Below, in pieces: positions 50,988-61,106 of a stretch of 64,000 nucleotides of DNA. How positions within the stretch are numbered: the first letter of the stretch is position 1; every line of letters starts with the position of its first letter. Source of the DNA: Crenothrix sp. D3 (GTDB lineage: Bacteria > Pseudomonadota > Gammaproteobacteria > Methylococcales > Methylomonadaceae); assembly GCA_002134785.1 (NCBI GenBank), contig MBQZ01000010.1:1-64000 (forward strand), given 5' to 3'. A model generated the notes under the pieces. It saw only the letters and a program-made list of their open reading frames with translations, was not told where the DNA came from and ran no database searches. The position numbers and the translations under genes were made by a program.

Positions 50988-53651
50988 ATGAGAAAGTTAG
51001 CAGTAGGTATCTTGGGTTTGTTGAGTTTGTCAGCAGCCACGATGGCAGTCGCTAAAGATGAACCTTTAGACCTTGGGACGATTGATGTTGTTGGCGTTAC
51101 GCCACTATCAAATAGCGGTATTGCTGCTGAAAAGTTACCCGCACACATTCAAACCGTTGATTCTGACCAATTACAAAAAGCCCAAACTACGACATTAGCG
51201 GATTATATGGAGCGTTATTTGGGGGGTGTCAGTACCAATGAAGCGCAAAGTAATCCCTTGCAACCCGATATTTTCTATCGTGGTTTTGTCGCTTCACCGC
51301 TGTTAGGGATGCCACAAGGTTTATCCACTTATGTTAACGGTGTGCGTTTTAATGAGCCGTTTGGTGATACCGTTAATTGGGATTTAATCCCTGAAAATGC
51401 GATTGATACGATGGCGTTATATTCAGGTTCAAATCCTGTGTATGGCTTAAACAGTTTAGGCGGTGCGATTGCGGTTAAAACCAAAACAGGATTTTCCGCG
51501 CCTTTGCATCAGCTAGAGGTGTATGGCGGTTCGTGGGACAGACATTCAGAAGAATTAACCAGCGGTTGGAATAATGACACTTGGGGCTATTTTCTTGATT
51601 TACATCATTTTGAAGATGGCGGCTGGCGTAATCATTCATCCACTAAAGCCGAACAAGCATTTGGTACATTAAGCTGGCGCGGCGATAAAGGCTCGCTGGA
51701 TTTAAGTTTAGCGGCGAATGATAATAATATGACGGGCAATGGTTCTGCGCCTGTGCAGTTATTGCAACAAAATCGTAAAGCGGTCTTTACTCACCCCGAT
51801 ACCACAACTACCAAAATGTTCTTTTCGGAGTTACAAGGTAGTTATGATGTTACCGATAAAATAGAAGTCAGCGGTAACGCCTATTTTCGGCAAAATCGCA
51901 TGAAATCATTTAATGGGGACAGTGGCGATTATGCGAGTTGTGCCGCACCTGACCAAGAAGAAGATGTAGCGGCAACCAAGGAAGCACTCGCTGAATCTGA
52001 GGCTGAATTAACGGCGGCTGAAGCGGCATTACAAGCGGCTACTGCTGGTAATATGGCAGCAACAGACAGTGTTGCAGCCGCTGAAGCGGCTGTTGCCGAT
52101 GCACAAGCGGCGGCGGACGCGGCGGCAGAAGCCGTTGCAACGGCAACGCTAACAGCGGCACACGCGGCGGAAGTGTTGGCTGAAAATAATCTGGAACACG
52201 CCACTGAGGTACATCAGGAAGCGATAGATGGACTAGCGGCAGTGAATGCCGATAATCTGACGACCATGAATTCCTTAAATCAAATTGCCGCCGACAGACA
52301 AAAATTATTGTGCGACCCGCATGATGTGGCTGTCATAGATACCAACGGCAATGAAGTGAACGCGACCTCTGCGGTTCAAGGCGCAATTAATAATTACAGC
52401 CAAACCAATATGCGTAGTCGTGGTGGTACAGTACAAACCGTGTTTGCGAATGATTTATTCAAGCATGAAAACAATTTAACCACAGGCGTGAATTATGATT
52501 ATTCGGAAGTGAATTTTAGTTCTGATACTGAACTGGCTTCATTGACTGACACACGCGGCACTACTCGAAGCAATATTTTTGTCGATGAATCCAAAGTACG
52601 CTTACACACTAATACCTCAACTGTGGGCGTGTTTTTGACCGATAGTTTTTCAATCACTGATAAATTAACAGCTACGGTGGCAGGGCGTTACAACTATATT
52701 CATGTCAATATGAAAGATGAATATATCAATGATCCCGCTAAAACGCTCAATGGCTCACATACTTTTGAACGCCTTAATCCATCCGCTGGTTTAACCTATC
52801 AAGCCTTGAGCAATCTCAATTTATACGGTAATTACAGTGAATCAACTCGCGCACCATCACCTGTAGAACTCAGTTGTGCCGACCCAGAAGCACCGTGTAA
52901 ATTACCGAATTCCTTTGTTGCTGATCCACCTTTAGAACAAGTGGTTGCCAAAACATGGGAAACAGGTGTGCGTGGCGATTTAGACGATTTATTAGGCAAA
53001 GGTGGCTTAAAATGGAATTTAGGATTTTTCCATACCATCAATAACAACGATATTATTTTCCGTCGTGATGCGGCAAGTAATATTATCAGCCAAGGCTATT
53101 TTGATAACGTTGGTAAAACTCGCCGTTATGGTATTGAAGCAGGCACGAGTGCAGATTATCCGCAACTGTTTAGCTCAATAGATGATTGGCATTTTGCAAC
53201 CAACTACACTTATTTGAATGCTCGCTTTTTAACGCCTTTTGACGGTTTAAATCCGCTAGAACCCGATGAAGTTGCGGTGGTTAATAAAGGTTCAAAAATC
53301 CCCGGAATTCCAGAACATATCTTTAAAGCCGCAATTGGTGTGGATTTATGGCAGAAATTTTCTTTAGGGCTTAATGGACAATACAGCGGCGACCGTTATT
53401 TACGCGGTGATGAAGCTAATCATAATGCTAAATCAGCGGGTTATTGGTTATTCAATGCCACTGCTGATTATAAAATCACTAAAAACCTGACGCTTTTTGG
53501 CAAGCTGGATAATATTTTTGATAAAAATTACAACTCGTTTGGTGTCTATGGCAATGCTACTCAGGTGTTAGGCGACAGCTATAATGATGGTCGCTTTTTT
53601 TCACCTGGAATGCCCAGAGCGGGCTGGGTTGGTGTGCGGTTGAGTATGTAG
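50988..53651 (+). CDS. TonB-dependent outer-membrane receptor with an Ala-rich insert
   Basis: The 887-residue protein has a signal peptide (VGILGLLSLSAATMAVAKD), a plug domain (TIDVVGVTPLSN; GMPQGLSTYVNGVRFNEPFG; DTMALYSGSNPVYGLNSLGG) and a beta-barrel that ends RAGWVGVRLSM. At residues about 320-441 the barrel is interrupted by an alanine/glutamate-rich segment (EALAESEAELTAAEAALQAA and AAAEAAVADAQAAADAAAEA) flanked by cysteines (SCAAPD and LLCDP), which could form a disulfide-closed coiled-coil loop on the cell surface. The substrate is unknown. Confidence 0.9.
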   Translation: MRKLAVGILGLLSLSAATMAVAKDEPLDLGTIDVVGVTPLSNSGIAAEKLPAHIQTVDSDQLQKAQTTTLADYMERYLGGVSTNEAQSNPLQPDIFYRGFVASPLLGMPQGLSTYVNGVRFNEPFGDTVNWDLIPENAIDTMALYSGSNPVYGLNSLGGAIAVKTKTGFSAPLHQLEVYGGSWDRHSEELTSGWNNDTWGYFLDLHHFEDGGWRNHSSTKAEQAFGTLSWRGDKGSLDLSLAANDNNMTGNGSAPVQLLQQNRKAVFTHPDTTTTKMFFSELQGSYDVTDKIEVSGNAYFRQNRMKSFNGDSGDYASCAAPDQEEDVAATKEALAESEAELTAAEAALQAATAGNMAATDSVAAAEAAVADAQAAADAAAEAVATATLTAAHAAEVLAENNLEHATEVHQEAIDGLAAVNADNLTTMNSLNQIAADRQKLLCDPHDVAVIDTNGNEVNATSAVQGAINNYSQTNMRSRGGTVQTVFANDLFKHENNLTTGVNYDYSEVNFSSDTELASLTDTRGTTRSNIFVDESKVRLHTNTSTVGVFLTDSFSITDKLTATVAGRYNYIHVNMKDEYINDPAKTLNGSHTFERLNPSAGLTYQALSNLNLYGNYSESTRAPSPVELSCADPEAPCKLPNSFVADPPLEQVVAKTWETGVRGDLDDLLGKGGLKWNLGFFHTINNNDIIFRRDAASNIISQGYFDNVGKTRRYGIEAGTSADYPQLFSSIDDWHFATNYTYLNARFLTPFDGLNPLEPDEVAVVNKGSKIPGIPEHIFKAAIGVDLWQKFSLGLNGQYSGDRYLRGDEANHNAKSAGYWLFNATADYKITKNLTLFGKLDNIFDKNYNSFGVYGNATQVLGDSYNDGRFFSPGMPRAGWVGVRLSM

Positions 53652-53658
53652 GTGCGCG

Positions 53659-53732
53659 TAGGGGCAATCCCTCGTGGTTGCCCTAATGACACACCTTTTA
53701 TTCAAGGGCAGGTACAAGACCTGCCCCTACTA
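53659..53732. repeat. GTAGGGGCA-type repeat
   Basis: GTAGGGGCAATCCCTCGTGG followed by AAGGGCAGGTACAAGACC and TGCCCCTAC; arms can pair. The copy at 56201-56260 is of the same family. The repeat supplies the last codons of arsS on the minus strand. Confidence 0.85.
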
Positions 53733-54675
53733 CTGCACCCGTACAACTGCTACCTTGCCCTGCGGTGCAACCGTAGCAATGTTGCAGAGTGTTAATGGAG
53801 TTGCCCATTAATTCAGAGACTTGGCGAATATGGATTTTATTATTTCCCCCTAAGGGTAGTTTCAGCATTTGATTAAAATCACAGTCATAAACAAATCCCT
53901 GCCAGTCAACGCTCACTGTGTTTTTGCACATGACTTTCTCTAAATTGGGGGCGTGAAAGTTGTTTTTGAGTAAGTTCATGTACTTATCAAACTGCCCTGT
54001 ACTGAGTAATACACTGCCAAAGCGTTGCACGGGTAAATTAGTGAGAGCAAATAAATGGTTAAACTTAATACCAAAATTTTCTTGTAGATGTTGCTTGTAA
54101 GCGCGTTCTAGGGCTTGTTGCTCTGGCGGTAGCGTCGCGCCTTGCGGATTAAAAACCAGATTGAGTTGTAAATCGCTATTAGCTTGCCCATAACCCAGTG
54201 CATTTAAGGTTTGTAAAGCGGTTATGCTGGCATCAAACGTGCCTTTACCCCGTTGTTTATCAACATTGTCTTTCAAATAACAAGGCAGTGAGGCGACAAT
54301 TTCAACTCGATTTTCTGCTAGAAAGTCTGCCAACCATTCAAAACCCTGCTCTAATAAAATCACCAGATTGCAACGATCTATGACTTTTAAGCCTCTACGC
54401 AAGCCTTCGGTAACAAGGTAGCGAAAATGCGGATTCATTTCAGGTGCGCCGCCTGTTAAATCTAAGGTGTGAATCGTATGATTATCAATGAACGTTAAAA
54501 TCTCATTCATCGTAGCTTTGTCCATTAACTCGGTGCGTTTAGGCCCTGCATTTACATGACAATGCGTACAACTCAAATTACACAAATAGCCCAGATTGAC
54601 TTGCAGAATTTCAAGTTTATTGCGGCTAATCACAGGGAAGTCAGTGTTTTTTAAATAGGGTAAGGAATCACGCAT
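53698..54675 (-). CDS. arsS: ArsS-like radical-SAM protein (arsenosugar type)
   Basis: The 325-residue protein has the radical-SAM motif CNLSCTHCHVNAGPKR (C-x3-C-x2-C), LTGGAPEMNPHFR, and C-terminal cysteines (DWQGFVYDCDFNQML, HCYGCTAGQGSSCTG) of the ArsS family. Known members join arsenic to a ribosyl group. Usual proteins end at about SSCTGA; here the tail VVGAGLVPALE is encoded by an intergenic repeat (53659-53732). Confidence 0.88.
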   Translation of the reverse strand: MRDSLPYLKNTDFPVISRNKLEILQVNLGYLCNLSCTHCHVNAGPKRTELMDKATMNEILTFIDNHTIHTLDLTGGAPEMNPHFRYLVTEGLRRGLKVIDRCNLVILLEQGFEWLADFLAENRVEIVASLPCYLKDNVDKQRGKGTFDASITALQTLNALGYGQANSDLQLNLVFNPQGATLPPEQQALERAYKQHLQENFGIKFNHLFALTNLPVQRFGSVLLSTGQFDKYMNLLKNNFHAPNLEKVMCKNTVSVDWQGFVYDCDFNQMLKLPLGGNNKIHIRQVSELMGNSINTLQHCYGCTAGQGSSCTGAVVGAGLVPALE

Positions 54676-54803
54676 AAAGGTTATTTTTAAGTTGGATTAT
54701 TGAGTTGCACAAAATCTGCACATTTAATCACATTAGCAACATCGTATTTGCATAACTAACGCGTAAAGTAATTCCATACCAAATCCACTAGGAGTTACTC
54801 GTT

Positions 54804-56183
54804 ATGAAACAACGTTTTTATGTAAAATTAGCCATTATTTTTGCTCTGATTTTAGCCTTACTGATTCCGCAGTCGTTTATTATGGACTTAGTCAGTGAGC
54901 GCACTGCGTGGCGACAACAAGCCTACAGTAGTATTGAACAAAGCTGGCCGGGTACGCAAACGCTAGCTGGGCCAGTGTTGAGTATTCCCTATCATCTGAC
55001 ATTTAACAGCAAAGAAAAAATCATCGTCAACAAAGTTGAAAAACAGGTGATTAAAGAAGTCACCGTAGATGATGTGCTGTACATTATTCCCAAACAACTC
55101 AGTATTAACAGTAAGTTAGACAGCTCAATGCGCTATCGTGGCATTTACGCCATTCCTGTGTATGGCAATGCGTTACAGGTGACAGGGGAGTTTAACAATC
55201 AAGCCTTACTCGATGTCATTGCTGAGCATAAAGACAAAAAAATTCGCTGGGATAAACCACAATTATCAGTCTTAGTTAGCGATCAACGTGGTATCGCCGC
55301 ACCGCCTAGTTTAACGTGGGCTAATGCACCGATTGCATTTCAACCCAGTGCTAATTTACCGCGTGCGACTGCTGGAATGCACGCGCCGTTACCCGAAATT
55401 GCACTGGATAAACCCACGCAATTACCGTTTGCCTTTACGATGGAATTGCGCGGCATGAGTGCGATGAATTTTGCTTTATTATCAGAAAATACGCATATTC
55501 AACTCGCCGCTAATTGGGCAAATCCCAGTTTTACGGGTGAATTATTGCCTGAAAAACGCGACATTACTGACCAAGGATTTACCGCTGAGTGGCGTGCATC
55601 GTCTTTTTCCTACGATGTCACAGGGGCATTAGAACAGTGTCGCAAAGGTGAATGTGCCAGCTTATTAATGCGTGCGGTAGGGTTTGAATTAATACAACCT
55701 GTGGATGTCTATCAACAATCAGAACGCAGCATCAAATACGCCGCGTTGTTTATTTTGCTAACTTTTATGGCGTTAGTCTTATTTGAATTACTGAAAAGTT
55801 GTCGCATTCATCCAATACAGTACAGCTTAGTGGGTATGGCGTTATTAGTATTTTACTTGTTGCTGATTTCATTGTCTGAACACATTTTATTCCTCTATGC
55901 CTACAGTATTGGCGCGGTCGCTAGCATAGCATTACTGACGCTTTATTTCGGCGCGATTTTACACAGCAAAAAATTAGGTTTAATACTCGGTGCGGCGTTA
56001 GCAACTCTGTATGTATTGCTGTATGTGATTTTACAATCCGAAGAAAACGCCTTGTTGATGGGGAGTGTCTTAATCTTCGTCATGTTGGCAGGGTTAATGA
56101 TGGCAACACGGCATTTTGATTGGTATGCCTTGACTGAGCAGGATGATAAAACCGTTGCTGTAGACGCTAATAAATCCGCGTAG
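54804..56183 (+). CDS. creD: CreD-family inner-membrane protein
   Basis: The 459 residues start with a membrane helix (LAIIFALILALLIPQSFIMD), then a large periplasmic domain (RYRGIYAIPVYGNALQVTG-like, LPFAFTMELRGMSAMNFALL) and about five C-terminal helices (YAALFILLTFMALVLFELLK and LFLYAYSIGAVASIALLTLY). Typical of CreD, a stress-related protein. AGGAGT precedes the start. Confidence 0.92.
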   Translation: MKQRFYVKLAIIFALILALLIPQSFIMDLVSERTAWRQQAYSSIEQSWPGTQTLAGPVLSIPYHLTFNSKEKIIVNKVEKQVIKEVTVDDVLYIIPKQLSINSKLDSSMRYRGIYAIPVYGNALQVTGEFNNQALLDVIAEHKDKKIRWDKPQLSVLVSDQRGIAAPPSLTWANAPIAFQPSANLPRATAGMHAPLPEIALDKPTQLPFAFTMELRGMSAMNFALLSENTHIQLAANWANPSFTGELLPEKRDITDQGFTAEWRASSFSYDVTGALEQCRKGECASLLMRAVGFELIQPVDVYQQSERSIKYAALFILLTFMALVLFELLKSCRIHPIQYSLVGMALLVFYLLLISLSEHILFLYAYSIGAVASIALLTLYFGAILHSKKLGLILGAALATLYVLLYVILQSEENALLMGSVLIFVMLAGLMMATRHFDWYALTEQDDKTVAVDANKSA

Positions 56184-56200
56184 CTCAATGTCAATTATTG

Positions 56201-56260
56201 TGGGGGCAAATCCCTTGTGGTTGCCCTGATACCAAGGACAGGCACAAGACCTGCCCCTAC
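56201..56260. repeat. GTAGGGGCA-type repeat
   Basis: TGGGGGCAAATCCCTTGTGG, TTGCCCTGATACCAAGGAC and GGCACAAGACCTGCCCCTAC form an imperfect inverted repeat; second copy of the family at 53659. Confidence 0.85.
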
Positions 56261-56282
56261 TTTTAATCCCAATGGTATTAAG

Positions 56283-56813
56283 ATGGTCGTTAAATACAGT
56301 ATCAAACTAAGCTTATTGGCATTCATACTCTTTACGCTAGGCTTACTGCTGCCAATCAATGGACAAATTCCCGTTGCAGGTGCAAGTCCTGCCGATTGGA
56401 ATCCACGGTCTTTCTGGTACAGCCCGTGGGGACGTTCAGGCACGCATAAAGGTATTGATATATTTGCTAAAGTAGGTACGCCAGTTCTCGCGGCAACCAC
56501 AGGGCTAGTCATTCACATAGGTTTTAACGACATGGGCGGCAACAACTTATTAATCCTCGGTGCGAAGTGGCGATTTTATTACTATGCGCATTTACAACGC
56601 ATTGATAGTCATGCTTTTCAGTGGATTAGTGTCGGTGAAAAAATCGGCACGGTCGGCAATACAGGCAATGCCATCGGTAAGCCGCCACATTTACATTTCA
56701 CGATTCGCAGTTTATTTCCCTTAATTTGGCGGTACGATGCCAACAAACCGCAAGCATGGCTTAAAACATTCTACCTAAATCCTAATCAACTTTTTAACGC
56801 TTATTATTTATGA
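56283..56813 (+). CDS. M23-family peptidase
   Basis: The 176-residue protein has a signal or anchor segment (LSLLAFILFTLGLLLPING) and an M23 LytM domain with GTHKGIDIFAKVGTPVLAAT (H-x3-D) and GKPPHLHFTIRSLFPL (H-x-H). It would cut peptidoglycan cross-links. Start 56283 (MVVKYSIKL) is chosen because longer frames begin inside a repeat. Confidence 0.9.
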   Translation: MVVKYSIKLSLLAFILFTLGLLLPINGQIPVAGASPADWNPRSFWYSPWGRSGTHKGIDIFAKVGTPVLAATTGLVIHIGFNDMGGNNLLILGAKWRFYYYAHLQRIDSHAFQWISVGEKIGTVGNTGNAIGKPPHLHFTIRSLFPLIWRYDANKPQAWLKTFYLNPNQLFNAYYL

Positions 56814-56818
56814 ACACT

Positions 56819-58744
56819 TTACCGTATGTTGGTATGTTTAGCCTGATACATACCTTGATCGGCTTGGTGAATTAGCTTGTTGATGTCTGTTGCATCATCA
56901 GGATAAAGACTGATACCAATACTGACACCAATGGTGATAATTTCATCGTTAATTGAGCAAGGTTGGCAAACTAACGCTTGTAAATGCTCGGTAACTTTTT
57001 GCACTTTGTCAAGCGAGCTGACATCTTGCAGAATAATCAAAAACTCGTCACCGCCCAGTCTACCTGCATAATCGCTCTCACGAATAGCGTGTGGTAGACG
57101 TTGCGCAATCGTCATCAGCAAACTATCACCCACTTCGTGTCCTAACGTATCATTAATTGCTTTAAAACCGTTTAAGTCGAGAAATAAAACAGCCACTTTA
57201 GTTTTGTGTCGCGCAGCTGTTTCTAACGATTGTTTCAGTTTTTCGAGAATCAAGGCGCGGTTTGGTAACGACGTTAAATTGTCATAATGCGCGGCTTGTT
57301 CAAGGGCTTTCTTTAAACGATTTTGTTCGGTGATGTCACGCGCCATGCAGATGATTAAGCTAGAGTTATTTTGTTTGTCCTTAAAAGGCGCGTTCATCCA
57401 TTCGCATAAAATTTCACTGCCATCTTTTTTAATGTTAACGTTTTCGTTGTGCAGAATAGGGCGATTTTTACGCACATCCGCCAGAACTGCTTCCACTTCC
57501 GTGTGTTTTTCTGGAGGAACTATGGTTAAAACGCTTTTTTTCACTATGTCTTTAGCACGCCAGAGAAAGGTTTTTTCGGCTTCGGCATTCCAATGTAGCA
57601 CTCGATTTTTAGCATCCAACACAATCATAGTCAATGGTGCATTATTGAATATGATGTTGAGCTTGGCTTCATTGAGTCGTGCTGTTCGATAAAATCGAAA
57701 CAGAATAATTAACAGCAAAATCAACAGCGATAAGCCAGCCACTGTATAGTAAAGCTTGATTTTAAGTTTTTTTAAATTCTTTGCCGAGTTGGGAAAATAC
57801 AACATGGGTTCAACATCGAAATTCTCTGGCAATAGCCCAAGTTTATAATAGGTTTCAGCAATATGTTGCCAGCGACCAATATTCATATAACCCGCTTCAA
57901 TCAGTTCGGGCTGCATTAAATTGTGCATCGCCGTCGCTTCAAACTGTAAATGTTCAATACTGTGACGTTGTGAATAATTTTTATAAATTAACTGCACAAT
58001 TTCGTCAGAATGCTGCATGGCATAATGCCAACCGCGTATCGTTGCCTCTCTAAATGCCTCCACGCGTTGTGGATGCTCTTTCAATTCGGCATTTGTGGTG
58101 AAGAAATTATCACCATAAAAATCAATGCCACTCATTCGCGGGCTAAATTGATTGTAAGCGCGTTTCTGTTGCTTAAGTAGATAGAGTTCGTCGGTTTCAT
58201 AAACTGAAATCGCGTCGATTTTACCCGCCAGTAAGTCATTTAAATCGAAGTTATGAGGTTTTAGCTTGAATGCTGTTTGAGTAAAGCCTTCTTGTTCTAA
58301 ATAGGCGAACAACTCCGACGAACTTGGTTCAATCATGACCTTTCGATCTAACAATTTGTGAATATTATCAATACCTGATTCTTTCAAGGTAATTAGACTT
58401 AAGGGCGAATGCTGAAAAATAACCCCAAGTACCAACACGTCATCACCGCGATGGCGATTTAAAATCAGTTCGCTAGTACCCACGCCAAACTGAACACGAT
58501 CTGCAATCACTTCTTGAACAACGTTTATATCAGGAGTCGCCTCAACAATCGTGACATCCAGCCCAGCGTCTTTATAAAAGCCTTTTTCCTTAGCTGCGTA
58601 GTAACCAGCGAATTGAAATTGATGTTGCCATTTCAATTGCAGCGTGACAGGGTCTAGCTCGACTGCTTTAGCGGGATTAATGCCAATCAGTAGCCACGCT
58701 ATCAAAAGGCATTGAGTAATCTGTTTACAGAGCGTAAGTATCAT
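56819..58744 (-). CDS. Sensor diguanylate cyclase: NMT1-like, PAS and GGDEF domains
   Basis: The 641-residue protein has a signal segment (LCKQITQCLLIAWLLIGINP), a periplasmic SBP/NMT1-like domain (LKWQHQFQFAGYYAAKEKGF, VGTSELILNRHRGDDVL), a membrane helix (LYYTVAGLSLLILLLIILFR), a PAS domain (NIIFNNAPLTMIVLDAKNRV) and a GGDEF domain (RLGGDEFLIILQD). There is no EAL domain. The NMT1-like part suggests sensing of a pyrimidine-, taurine- or amine-like ligand. Confidence 0.9.
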   Translation of the reverse strand: MILTLCKQITQCLLIAWLLIGINPAKAVELDPVTLQLKWQHQFQFAGYYAAKEKGFYKDAGLDVTIVEATPDINVVQEVIADRVQFGVGTSELILNRHRGDDVLVLGVIFQHSPLSLITLKESGIDNIHKLLDRKVMIEPSSSELFAYLEQEGFTQTAFKLKPHNFDLNDLLAGKIDAISVYETDELYLLKQQKRAYNQFSPRMSGIDFYGDNFFTTNAELKEHPQRVEAFREATIRGWHYAMQHSDEIVQLIYKNYSQRHSIEHLQFEATAMHNLMQPELIEAGYMNIGRWQHIAETYYKLGLLPENFDVEPMLYFPNSAKNLKKLKIKLYYTVAGLSLLILLLIILFRFYRTARLNEAKLNIIFNNAPLTMIVLDAKNRVLHWNAEAEKTFLWRAKDIVKKSVLTIVPPEKHTEVEAVLADVRKNRPILHNENVNIKKDGSEILCEWMNAPFKDKQNNSSLIICMARDITEQNRLKKALEQAAHYDNLTSLPNRALILEKLKQSLETAARHKTKVAVLFLDLNGFKAINDTLGHEVGDSLLMTIAQRLPHAIRESDYAGRLGGDEFLIILQDVSSLDKVQKVTEHLQALVCQPCSINDEIITIGVSIGISLYPDDATDINKLIHQADQGMYQAKHTNIR

Positions 58745-58807
58745 CACATTTGCCAAAATTAAAAAAGACCTGCACAGTATAAGCATTTTATTAAACAGCG
58801 AGAAATT

Positions 58808-60082
58808 ATGAATATTGCTTTATTGGCTGGAACACATTCGGGTTGTGGGAAAACGTCGGTAATGCTGGCATTGTTGCAGGCTATGCAGCAAGCGGGCTTG
58901 AGTGTGGCGAGTTTTAAAACAGGCCCTGATTTTCTTGATCCTTTATGGCATCAAGCGGTGACGGGCAAGGCTTCTTATAATGTCGATACCCAGATGGTGG
59001 GTTTAGCGGATTCATTGCGTCAATTACAAACAGCCACTAGCGATTACGCGTTAATTGAAGGCGTGATGGGTTTGTTTGATGGGCGCACGGGTGTAGGCGA
59101 GGCAGGTTCTAGTTTGGATTTGGCGCGGGTATTAGGCGCGTCGGTGTTGTTGGTGGTTGATGTTAGCGGCATGAGCGGTTCAGTTGTGCCGTTGGTGCAG
59201 GGCTTTTGTCAGAGTGCCAAGGCTAAGGGCGTGACGATTGCGGGCATTGTAGCTAATCGGGTTGGTAGTGCTTATCACGCGGAGTTGATTAAAACCTTTT
59301 TAGCCGAACATGAGCAACCCCCGTTGGTGGCGTGGCTGGAAAAGAACGCGCCCGTGTTGCCAGAGCGGCATTTGGGTTTGGTGATGCCTGAAGCGGCGGA
59401 TGTACCTGATTTTTCAGCGGCGTTTCATGTTGATATAGACTTATTAACAACGGTGTTTACTGAATTTAGCGGCGACAGCGTGTCGGCATTACCCGTTACA
59501 GGTTTATTAAAAGGTAAGCAAATTGCCATAGCGCGGGATGCGGTGTGTTGTTTTATTTATCCTGCTAACGTCGATTGGTTGCGTGCTGAAGGTGCGAAAC
59601 TGGTGTTTTTTTCACCACTGGCAGGTGAACTTGTGCCTGAAAACAGTGACGCGCTGTGGTTAGCAGGCGGTTATCCTGAATTGTATGCGGAACAATTATC
59701 ACAGTCGGCAACGTGGGCTTCATTACAGGCATTCATTGAAGCCGATAAGCCCGTATTAGCAGAATGTGGCGGCATGATGCTATTAGGGCAGGAGTTGATT
59801 GATATTGAGGCCAGGGCGTGGACAATGGCAGGCATACTGCCGTTTTCAGTGCGTATGCAGCCGCGATTGGTGTCCTTAGGTTATCGAGAATTAACAGCGG
59901 GAGCGCGTGGGCATGAATTTCATTATTCTAAACGCTATAACGATGAAACGTTGCCGCCTTGTTTTGAATTAGAGCGTGGCGATAATGGCGTGACGTATAA
60001 AAATCTACGCGCCGCGTATATTCATTGGTATTTTCCTAGTCATCCTGAGACGGTGGCACAGTGGTTTTTGAAAGCGTGTTAG
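58808..60082 (+). CDS. cobB: Cobyrinate a,c-diamide synthase (CbiA/CobB)
   Basis: The 424 residues have an N-terminal ATPase ([37 protein letters not shown]) and a C-terminal amidotransferase-like domain with the catalytic cysteine ([18 protein letters not shown]) and the final histidine (HWYFPSHPE). It amidates the a and c side chains in cobalamin synthesis. No other cob genes are adjacent. GCGAGAAATT precedes ATG 58808. Confidence 0.93.
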   Translation: MNIALLAGTHSGCGKTSVMLALLQAMQQAGLSVASFKTGPDFLDPLWHQAVTGKASYNVDTQMVGLADSLRQLQTATSDYALIEGVMGLFDGRTGVGEAGSSLDLARVLGASVLLVVDVSGMSGSVVPLVQGFCQSAKAKGVTIAGIVANRVGSAYHAELIKTFLAEHEQPPLVAWLEKNAPVLPERHLGLVMPEAADVPDFSAAFHVDIDLLTTVFTEFSGDSVSALPVTGLLKGKQIAIARDAVCCFIYPANVDWLRAEGAKLVFFSPLAGELVPENSDALWLAGGYPELYAEQLSQSATWASLQAFIEADKPVLAECGGMMLLGQELIDIEARAWTMAGILPFSVRMQPRLVSLGYRELTAGARGHEFHYSKRYNDETLPPCFELERGDNGVTYKNLRAAYIHWYFPSHPETVAQWFLKAC

Positions 60083-60113
60083 TATTAGCCGCTTTTTAAT
60101 CGTGAGGCGACGA

Positions 60114-61100
60114 ATGCAGCGCATTGCTTTAACTTTGGGTGAACCTGCGGGTATTGGTGTTGATTTGTGTATTCAATTGGCACAACAGAATTTACCGTGT
60201 CAATTGGTAGCTATTGGCAGTCCCGTGCTATTAACAGAACGGTCGGCGCAATTAGGTTATCCGTTACATTTGCATGAATTTAATGCTGATTTACCTGCGA
60301 CAGCCCAGCCTGCGGGGCATTTAACGGTATTGCCTGTGGCATTGGCTGAATCGGTACAGTGTGGGCAATTAAATGTAGCCAATAGCCCTTATGTATTGGA
60401 AACGCTGACACTGGCAACGCAGGGTTGTATGACGGGTGTATTTGCGGCAATGGTGACTGCGCCTGTGCATAAAGGCATTATTAATGACGCGGGTTTTGCG
60501 TTTAGCGGTCATACCGAATATATCGCCGACATCACGGGTGGGCATCCAGTCATGATGCTGGCAACTGAAGGCTTGCGCGTGGCTTTAGTGACCACGCATT
60601 TGCCGTTGTCCGAAGTCAGTAAAGCCATTACCGCGCTTGTGTTAGAAAAAGTAGTGCGCGTATTGGAACACGATTTACGCACTCGTTTTCATATTGCTAA
60701 TCCGAAAATACTGGTGTGTGGTTTAAATCCTCATGCGGGTGAAAACGGGCATTTAGGACGTGAAGAATTGGATGTTATTAATCCTGTGTTGGATGATTTA
60801 CGGCAACAGGGTTTTGATTTGCAGGGCGCGTTACCTGCGGATAGTTTATTTACTGCTAAATATCTGGATTCCGCCGATGCAGTATTGGCGATGTATCACG
60901 ACCAAGGTTTGCCCGTGTTGAAATACAAGGGTTTTGGACGCGCGGTCAATATCACGCTAGGGTTGCCGATTATTCGTACCTCAGTGGATCACGGCACGGC
61001 ATTGGATTTAGCGGGTACGGGTAAAGCCGATTTGGGGAGCTTGCAATATGCTTTACAATGCGCGTTGACGATGGCTTTCCCTCTACAATCAATAGGATAA
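60114..61100 (+). CDS. pdxA: PdxA, 4-hydroxythreonine-4-phosphate dehydrogenase
   Basis: Step in vitamin B6 synthesis. The 328 residues start [20 protein letters not shown], and hold [40 protein letters not shown] and [20 protein letters not shown], all family signatures. The start could also be GTG 60102. rsmA follows after 6 bases, a common pairing in gammaproteobacteria. Confidence 0.96.
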   Translation: MQRIALTLGEPAGIGVDLCIQLAQQNLPCQLVAIGSPVLLTERSAQLGYPLHLHEFNADLPATAQPAGHLTVLPVALAESVQCGQLNVANSPYVLETLTLATQGCMTGVFAAMVTAPVHKGIINDAGFAFSGHTEYIADITGGHPVMMLATEGLRVALVTTHLPLSEVSKAITALVLEKVVRVLEHDLRTRFHIANPKILVCGLNPHAGENGHLGREELDVINPVLDDLRQQGFDLQGALPADSLFTAKYLDSADAVLAMYHDQGLPVLKYKGFGRAVNITLGLPIIRTSVDHGTALDLAGTGKADLGSLQYALQCALTMAFPLQSIG

Positions 61101-61106
61101 CGAGTA

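Noticed and set aside
51929-52204. An alanine-rich reading frame on the minus strand within the TonB receptor gene.
   Set aside because: It mirrors the alanine-rich insert of the real gene (GCN codons read alanine-rich on the other strand as well) and has no promoter or ribosome site.
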